NCBI GenBank assembly: GCA_027605045.1
Contig: JAQFWX010000004.1
Location: 2,180,683-2,244,682 of the forward strand
Direction of reading: 5' to 3'
Origin: Phallus indusiatus
Lineage: Eukaryota; Basidiomycota; Agaricomycetes; Phallales; Phallaceae
Length of the DNA: 64,000 nt
Positions 58,590 to 64,000 of this stretch are shown piece by piece (positions within the stretch are counted from its first letter, which is position 1; every line of letters begins with the position of its first letter). The notes below the pieces were generated by a model. The model saw only the letters and a list, made by a program, of their open reading frames with translations. It made no database searches and had not been told where the DNA came from. Both the position numbers and the translations under genes were made by a program.

Positions 58590-58673
58590 TGGAGATGACG
58601 CGAATCGAACGCGTGACCTCTTCAATGCCCACCAAGTGCAAATGAAGCGTGATAACCCCTACACCACATCCCC
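58590..58673 (-). tRNA. tRNA-Ala (anticodon TGC) with an 11-nt intron
   Basis: Reading the minus strand, the acceptor stem GGGGATG pairs with CATCTCC, with a G3:U70 wobble pair, the alanine identity element. The D arm is GTGTAGGGGTTATCAC, the anticodon stem CTTCA/TGAAG, and the T arm ACGCG-TTCGATT-CGCGT. The anticodon loop is TTTGCA then an 11-nt intron CTTGGTGGGCA (58626-58636) then T, the intron sitting just after position 37 as is normal for eukaryotic tRNA introns. Anticodon TGC is at 58638-58640. Confidence 0.88.
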
Positions 58674-58848
58674 GACGCCGTGTTTAGCCTTTTCATACGT
58701 CTATAATCGGTGCGAGTAATACACGAATTAAAAAAACTGCGGAGGGGTATCCACTAGCTCTACTTCTATTTTACAGGTAAATTGTAATACAAAATAGATT
58801 TCCAAGTCCGAAAATAAACCAGAAAAATACCAAAACAATGAAGTAAGT

Positions 58849-61176
58849 TCAAAGATGATTCTTCTCCAGGAAGACCGGAGCTCTCAGAGCAAGTTTTACC
58901 GGTAGAGAAGGTCTCGACAAAGTAAAATTGTCGTGAAGACCGCTTTCCCATTTGCGAAGATCATAGTCGCCCTGAAAGGTCATATCAAAAGTTCGCACCA
59001 GCGAAGCAATAACATATCGCAGTTCGTGTAATGCTAGATTCTTTCCCACACAGTTCGCAGGTCCCGACGAAAAGGGGATAAACGCAGAGCGGTCTAACCT
59101 GAACTCTCCCTGGTAGGTCAGATCTTGCAGCCACCTCTCGGGCCAAAACGTGTCGGGGTTAGGGAAGAAATAACGGGGTCCCGATGATAAACATATGGGG
59201 GAATCAAAATTGCGGACTGTTCGGGGATAACCCTGTCATCAAAAAAAAAACGAAACAGTTCAAAAAAATCAGGAACAAAATTTTGATTTAGAAGAACGGA
59301 GAACTTGCATTGATAGTAATTCTTTGCTACCAGTTCCCTCTGTGGGAGCTCTCTGTAATCCGCTCGGAACAGGGGGTTGTAATCTTAACGTTTCATTTCT
59401 AGAGAGAGCAAACAGAAATTTTCAATTTTCAAATGTCTTTTCCCACAAATTAGGACTAATACTCACATGACCGCGTTTAAGAACGGAAGTGATGCCAACC
59501 TCTCGATATTAATCATTTCTGAAGGCGGAAATGACGTATCGATTTCTTCCCGCAATTTCGAGTAATAAAAAGAATTACACAGCAGGTAGTAAATTACGTT
59601 GGATAGCACGGATGCTGCTGTATCAGATCCAGCAACAGTAAAAACAGCCGCATTCGCGACTAGATATGGGAGAGGCGATGCTTGCTGTTCTGGGTCAATA
59701 GCTTGCAGCTATTGAATTTATTTCTATTAGGTAAAAAAAACAGAGCGGAGAAGTGAAGACGGAGACCTACCAAGTGATAGAACAAATCATTTTGCTTAGA
59801 AACCTGGGAAGCACGACGCTGCGCAAGGCGCAATGTGAATTCCCCCAAGGAATGCGACTCTTTCTTTCCGAATTGGATCAGACGGATGACACCTCCAAGC
59901 CACGGGGCATGTTGGACCAGGGCAATCAGACTACCGAATAAGTGTCAGTGATTCGAATGACGGAAAGATAATTGGAATCTTACCGCATTGCATTATCCAA
60001 ACTATGAAGTAACTTGTATTGGTCACGAAATTTCATTATATCAAAATTTTCGCCAAATCTACCCGCGTAAGCCAGTCAAATGAGTCTTCTTTTCCACTCA
60101 CAAAGAGTAAACACAGAATAAACACTCACACTAGTGCACCCATAAAGTCAAAGCTAGAAAAGAAGGAGTAATCGTAATCAGATAATTGATCCAAGAAATA
60201 TAAAAAGAATTTTTTTTTACGAGAAATAGCTGATCCATTTGGAAATGTCAATGTGTGCCACCTTGTCAGGAGACGCTGAACAGGCGTCTTCGAGATGTCG
60301 GAGGAGTTCACCCGCCGACGAGACTAGAATCTGGTCATAGTCGCTTAAGGGGCCTGCACTAAATGCCTTGTTCCACGGTTTTCTCAGCTGACTGTGAACC
60401 TCGAGATCCCTGATAGAAATCGCACTGGGGAACTGCGCCCTGTTTCGAGAGAGGCGTCTACCGTCCCAAACTGTGGGGAGGAGGTTAGAAACTACCGTAC
60501 AAGCGGAGTATAATAAAAGGGGGAGTACTTACGAGGTCCTTTCGGCATTCCCTTGTGCCCTAACACATGGGGGATATAATCTTTATCCACGATCGACAAC
60601 TCATTCGGACCTTTTTTAATTGAAAGGTCACATTAGATATACACGTTGAATACAAATCGACGATATAAAGGAACCATACCTATTCGAACTATAGAACCAT
60701 AGATCTCATGGCAGCTTTTTATGTAAGTATGGCTTCTTCCTGTATAAGTCATCCAAACAAGCCAGAGTTTGGAGATCCGGCATGAAATGGGACCGGGATA
60801 TTTGGCGAATGGATGGCATGGCGACAATCGATAGATGATGATTGAAGTGAAGAGGGAAAATAGGAAAATGGTGTATGAGCTCAGGAACGCTGAAAGAATC
60901 GACATTCGTTGGCTCATGATTATTGTACATGGGAGTGACAAGGCGAGGGTGACTGATATGGCACCGATAGGAGATGCGAAACGAGGTATCTCGAATCGGT
61001 TAAACCATATGTGTGCCAACTGTATTGCGGTTGAGATTTTGGACGTGAGCATGCGATTGGCGTCGTTTCATTAGAAGACTTACAAGGGCTAGTACGATAT
61101 CAATGAGGATACCGGACTTGACGGTTTGAATGGAGAACGGTAGCATGGGTGAGGAGGAGGGATGAGTGGACAACAT
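58849..61176 (-). CDS. Cytochrome P450 monooxygenase, second copy in window
   Basis: The start is ATG at 61176 (MLSTHPSSSPMLPFSIQTVK), with two hydrophobic N-terminal segments (GAISVTLALSLPCTIIMSQR and FLSSYTIFLFSLFTSIII), then the hinge HPFAKYPGPISCRISKLW. The I helix is VFTVAGSDTAASVLSNVIYY, the K helix NETLRLQPPVPSGLQRAP (ExxR intact). The heme loop is FIPFSSGPANCVGKNLA, where the usual FxxGxRxC arginine position carries N, a variant known in some fungal P450 clans. The end is LRAPVFLEKNHL, stop at 58849. It differs strongly from the P450 at 45622-47783 and is not a tandem duplicate. The substrate is unknown; no cluster genes flank it. Middle exons were read piecewise. Confidence 0.87.
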
Positions 61177-62796
61177 GTTGTCTGAAGGGGGGATGAAGGA
61201 AGCGACGTGGAAAGCAGGGAGGCCTTCTTATAGGCCCTGTGTTGACAATTATTAGCAGATTAAGAATATCTGCAATAAGCCCAGCTTCCTGGATTTTCCG
61301 GTAAAATTGAGTGATCGGACGCGGGATTTCCGGCTTGGCTCACACAGCAACGGACCACGAAACGTGGAGGAGATTAAGCTACGAAAAAGAAGCGGCGCAC
61401 CACGGACGGACGTCTTAATATTTATAAAAATCTGTCAGTTGATTTCAGCGCGCGGAAATTGGAACTGTTCGGGAGAAAACGATACTTTTTGATGATTTCG
61501 TGTAAACCTTCACTCAACCACACTGCAGACCCAATAAGTGACTAATAATTGTAGGGATACGACGAGCTCCGTATAGAAAAAGCTCGATTTAGGCCATCCT
61601 GAATGGAATACCCCGGTTGAAGACGAATCGGTAAATGAAAAAATGTTTCGTTTTGAATGCGATGATGGCGTACAGGTCGCGTCTACGTAGCCCTCGTGGA
61701 CAAACAGGCTCAGGAACCTTTGCACACGCCTCGGCACTTGTCGGCAATCCAATATGGTGAGTAGGGATTGGCTGAAAATGATCGTAAGAGTGCACCGCAA
61801 GTTAATATGTGCGGAAGCAGCTGTGGCGGTGCAAAAGTCATATCACGTTTCTATTATCTTCAGGAACCCGGATCTAAATCTACAGCACCTGTGTGTGAGA
61901 TGAGAGGCAGAGGAAGGAAGGGTGACGCAAAGGATGTGGGGTCGATAATCAGACGAGATGTCATATGTGATATATTAATGTTCTTGCCATACTTAATGTG
62001 ACTTACTATAGTCCAATAGATATTCACGAAGAAAAACCTTAGTGGGCCGCGCGTACATACCTCCTTCCGAGTTGACCAGCCGATAATTCTTACCCAGCGC
62101 GATCATTCAGCCAGCACCCACGGTTTTGCGTGCCAGTGAATGTATTGAAAAAATCTTCGTCAGTGACGACTCGCCGATAATCAATTTGGCCCTTTGAGTG
62201 ATGTCTGAATCAGAATGTCGGATTTAGCCTAGGACCGTGACCGTCCAGTAGACCACGCATCTCTGTGGTTGAGGCGGACCGGTCATTGTGAATATGGATA
62301 TAGGTAGAAATGGAGAAAAGGATATTCAATCAACCTGGTGCACCACTGGTGTTTGCCAATTTGCGTAAAAATGACAATAGAATCAGAATACTGATCGGGG
62401 AAGTAGCAAGATAAACAATTCCGGTGCAGTCTTCTTCTTCAGGAATACCGTTTTGGAAGAAGAATGTGGATGTGTTAATGTGGCTGTGTGCGTCGGGAGC
62501 TGTGTCACCCAGGGAATTTAGGTGAAAAGAGTAATGGCGATCATCCTGTGGCGCACTGAGGACATTAATAAATGTCCGATTCGCAAGATGCAAGGAGTCT
62601 CAGCAAATTGTGCTCCATGGCAAATGACATGACTGCAGTTCCGGTGCGGGATCGCGGACACTTTACAAAGTTCTACTCCGAGGTTTTGAAATCTTGGCAT
62701 CCAATCAGCGTTTCCAGTTTGACACGTGATTGTCTGAAGGCGCTGAAACCTGCTACGTTGGTTTGCGGACCTTAACTCTCTTCCCTTGCACCCATC
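61177..62796. other. Long intergenic spacer between a P450 and the acyl-CoA dehydrogenase gene
   Basis: About 1.6 kb, the divergent promoter region of two genes. Coding-like fragments on the minus strand (for example around NTSTFFFQNGIPEEEDCTGI near 62470 and AKLIIGESSLTKIFSIHSLA near 62160) lack a shared start and a convincing splice path. They may be remains of a gene or chance. No repeat or RNA gene recognised. Confidence 0.4.
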
Positions 62797-64000
62797 ATGG
62801 CAAAGCAGTTGAAGGAATATACCTGGGACGAAGTTGCCAAAGTAAGTGGCTATGCTGTCTAAAATTAGTACAAGCTTTCATCATCGTCATTAGCATAACA
62901 AACCCGATGATTTAGTACGTCATAGCCCGCCATCTTCAGTCGGGGATTGACACTTGCGTGTACAGTGGCTAGTAATAGATTCGAAGGTCTACGACATTTC
63001 CAGGTTCACAGCGCTTCATCCAGGAGGTACCCATGTTCTCACCGATCAGAAAGTCGCTGGTCAGGATGCGACGGATGCATTCTTCTCTTTGCACCGCCAG
63101 GAGGTTCTTCGACGTCCACAGTACTCCCGGCTGCAAATAGGTTCAATCAAGGGCGAATCTCCTCTAATCAGATACGATCCGGAAGAAGTGTCGCAAGTTC
63201 CTTATGCCGAACCTACTTGGCTGGCTCCAGGTTACTTCAGCCCCTATTATACTCAAAACCATAGGCAGTTTCAAAAGGCTATGCGTAAATTCTTTGTCGA
63301 AGTCGTTGCCCCCGATGCCCAAGCCTGTGAAGATAACGGAAAGAGATTATCTCAGGACGTCGTAGATAAATTGGGGTGCGTCATATTGATTAGGGCTTTC
63401 GTATTACCCTTCGTTTTAATTTTTTTTTTTTTTTGCAGTGCATTGAATATAATTGCCATGCGTTTCGGTCCAGGGAAGCATCTGAAAGGGCTGACATTAA
63501 TGGGTGGGATCGTTAAACCAGAAGAATTCGATTATTTCCACGAGGTAAATACGTATCTAATTGATTGTTTGCTATTGTATGTCTGACTTTTTTTCTGTTC
63601 CTTGGAACCAGTCCATCGTTCTGTCCGAACTCGGCCGACTTGGAACGCGGGGATATTACGATGGTTTTCTCGCAGGAGATGCCATTGGGCTACCACCGGT
63701 TTTGAATTTCGGATCTCCCGAGATCCAAAAAATGGTCGTTCCCGATGTTTTTCAAGGAAAGAAGTTTATTTGTTTAGCAATCACCGAAGCTTTTGCTGGT
63801 AGTGACGTCAGCGGACTTCAAACCTATGCTCGCAAAGATGGGGATGAATGGGTCATTAATGGAACTAAGAAGTATTTTTATTTTTAGCTATCGTTTCTTC
63901 ATTTTCTCACAGGTACCACTTTTTCTCAGATGGATCACTAATGGGATGTTCGCTGATTGGTTCACGACTGGTTGTCGAACAGAGGTAATGGTTTCTTCAC
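62797..64000 (+). CDS. Cytochrome b5 / acyl-CoA dehydrogenase fusion protein (3' end outside window)
   Basis: The N-terminal cytochrome b5 domain is followed by an acyl-CoA dehydrogenase, a fusion known in fungi, thought to act in fatty-acid or short-chain acyl-CoA oxidation. The start is ATG at 62797 (MAKQLKEYTWDEVAKHNKPD), with three short exons before WLVIDSKVYDISRFTALHPG. The heme-ligand motif HPGG is present, and the second His is in FSLHRQEVL. The dehydrogenase part reads EYFDYFHE-like EEFDYFHESIVLSELGRLGT, GYYDGFLAGDAIGLPPVL, KFICLAITEAFAGSDVSGLQ and WVINGTKKWITNGMFADWF, the FAD/acyl-binding region. The catalytic Glu and C-terminal helices lie past 64000. The last visible donor is at about 63987. 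Confidence 0.85.

Noticed and set aside
62330..62593. Minus-strand 87-codon frame as a gene
   Set aside because: It begins at TTG, not ATG, and no upstream exon links to it.
1..64000. A new multi-gene system, biosynthetic cluster, defence island, transposon or CRISPR array
   Set aside because: Nearly every gene is a recognisable housekeeping or signalling gene, the two P450s have no cluster partners, and I saw no transposase, long terminal repeats, inverted repeats or spaced direct repeats.

Overview
The window reads as a nuclear chromosome segment of a filamentous fungus, most likely a mushroom-forming basidiomycete (Agaricomycetes). The signs are about 26 closely packed, intron-rich genes with short introns (mostly 40-70 nt, GT-AG, CTAAC/TACTAAT-like branch sites), pyrimidine-rich tracts before some start codons, a basidiomycete-style Argonaute, two multi-intron P450s and a spliced tRNA. 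No ORF taken alone gives a gene model. I rebuilt exon joins by hand from splice signals and family conservation, so gene ends are firmer than internal exon counts. The organism assignment is inference.

Layout. 1-1017 (+) is the 3' part of an unrecognised membrane/coiled-coil gene. From 1143 to 27773 everything is on the minus strand: a Ca2+-regulated mitochondrial carrier (SAL1 type), the PI 4-kinase STT4, a small disordered protein, a TMEM41/TVP38-type VTT membrane protein, ribosomal protein eL36, the casein kinase 2 beta subunit, a long nuclear-looking coiled-coil protein and an Argonaute. Three plus-strand genes follow: a polytopic membrane protein with a very long Ser-rich tail, the vacuolar lipase ATG15 and glutamate 5-kinase. 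Then come the inositol-hexakisphosphate kinase KCS1 (-), a gene-poor gap of about 2.7 kb with one candidate small ORF, a head-to-head pair QCR9 (-) / mitoribosomal uS11m (+), an FHA-forkhead factor (-), a P450 (-), a protein methyltransferase (-), a Ser/Thr-rich single-pass membrane protein (-), the PKA regulatory subunit (-), a YTP1-like membrane protein (+), COQ2 (-), a tRNA-Ala(UGC) with an 11-nt intron (-), a second P450 (-) and the start of a cytochrome b5/acyl-CoA dehydrogenase fusion (+) that runs off the right edge.

The gene set is housekeeping and signalling: phosphoinositides and inositol pyrophosphates (STT4, KCS1), PKA and CK2, mitochondrial function (SAL1, QCR9, uS11m, COQ2, acyl-CoA dehydrogenase), autophagy (ATG15), proline synthesis and RNA silencing (AGO). 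I see no transposon, CRISPR array, biosynthetic cluster or defence island, and no clearly new multi-gene system. The most unusual signals are in splicing: an apparent AT-AC intron and a 10-nt microexon inside STT4's conserved kinase domain, a 6-nt first coding exon in QCR9 whose start codon interlocks with the longest uS11m reading frame, and a 51-nt stop-free intron in PRO1. Several genes of unknown function are described below.
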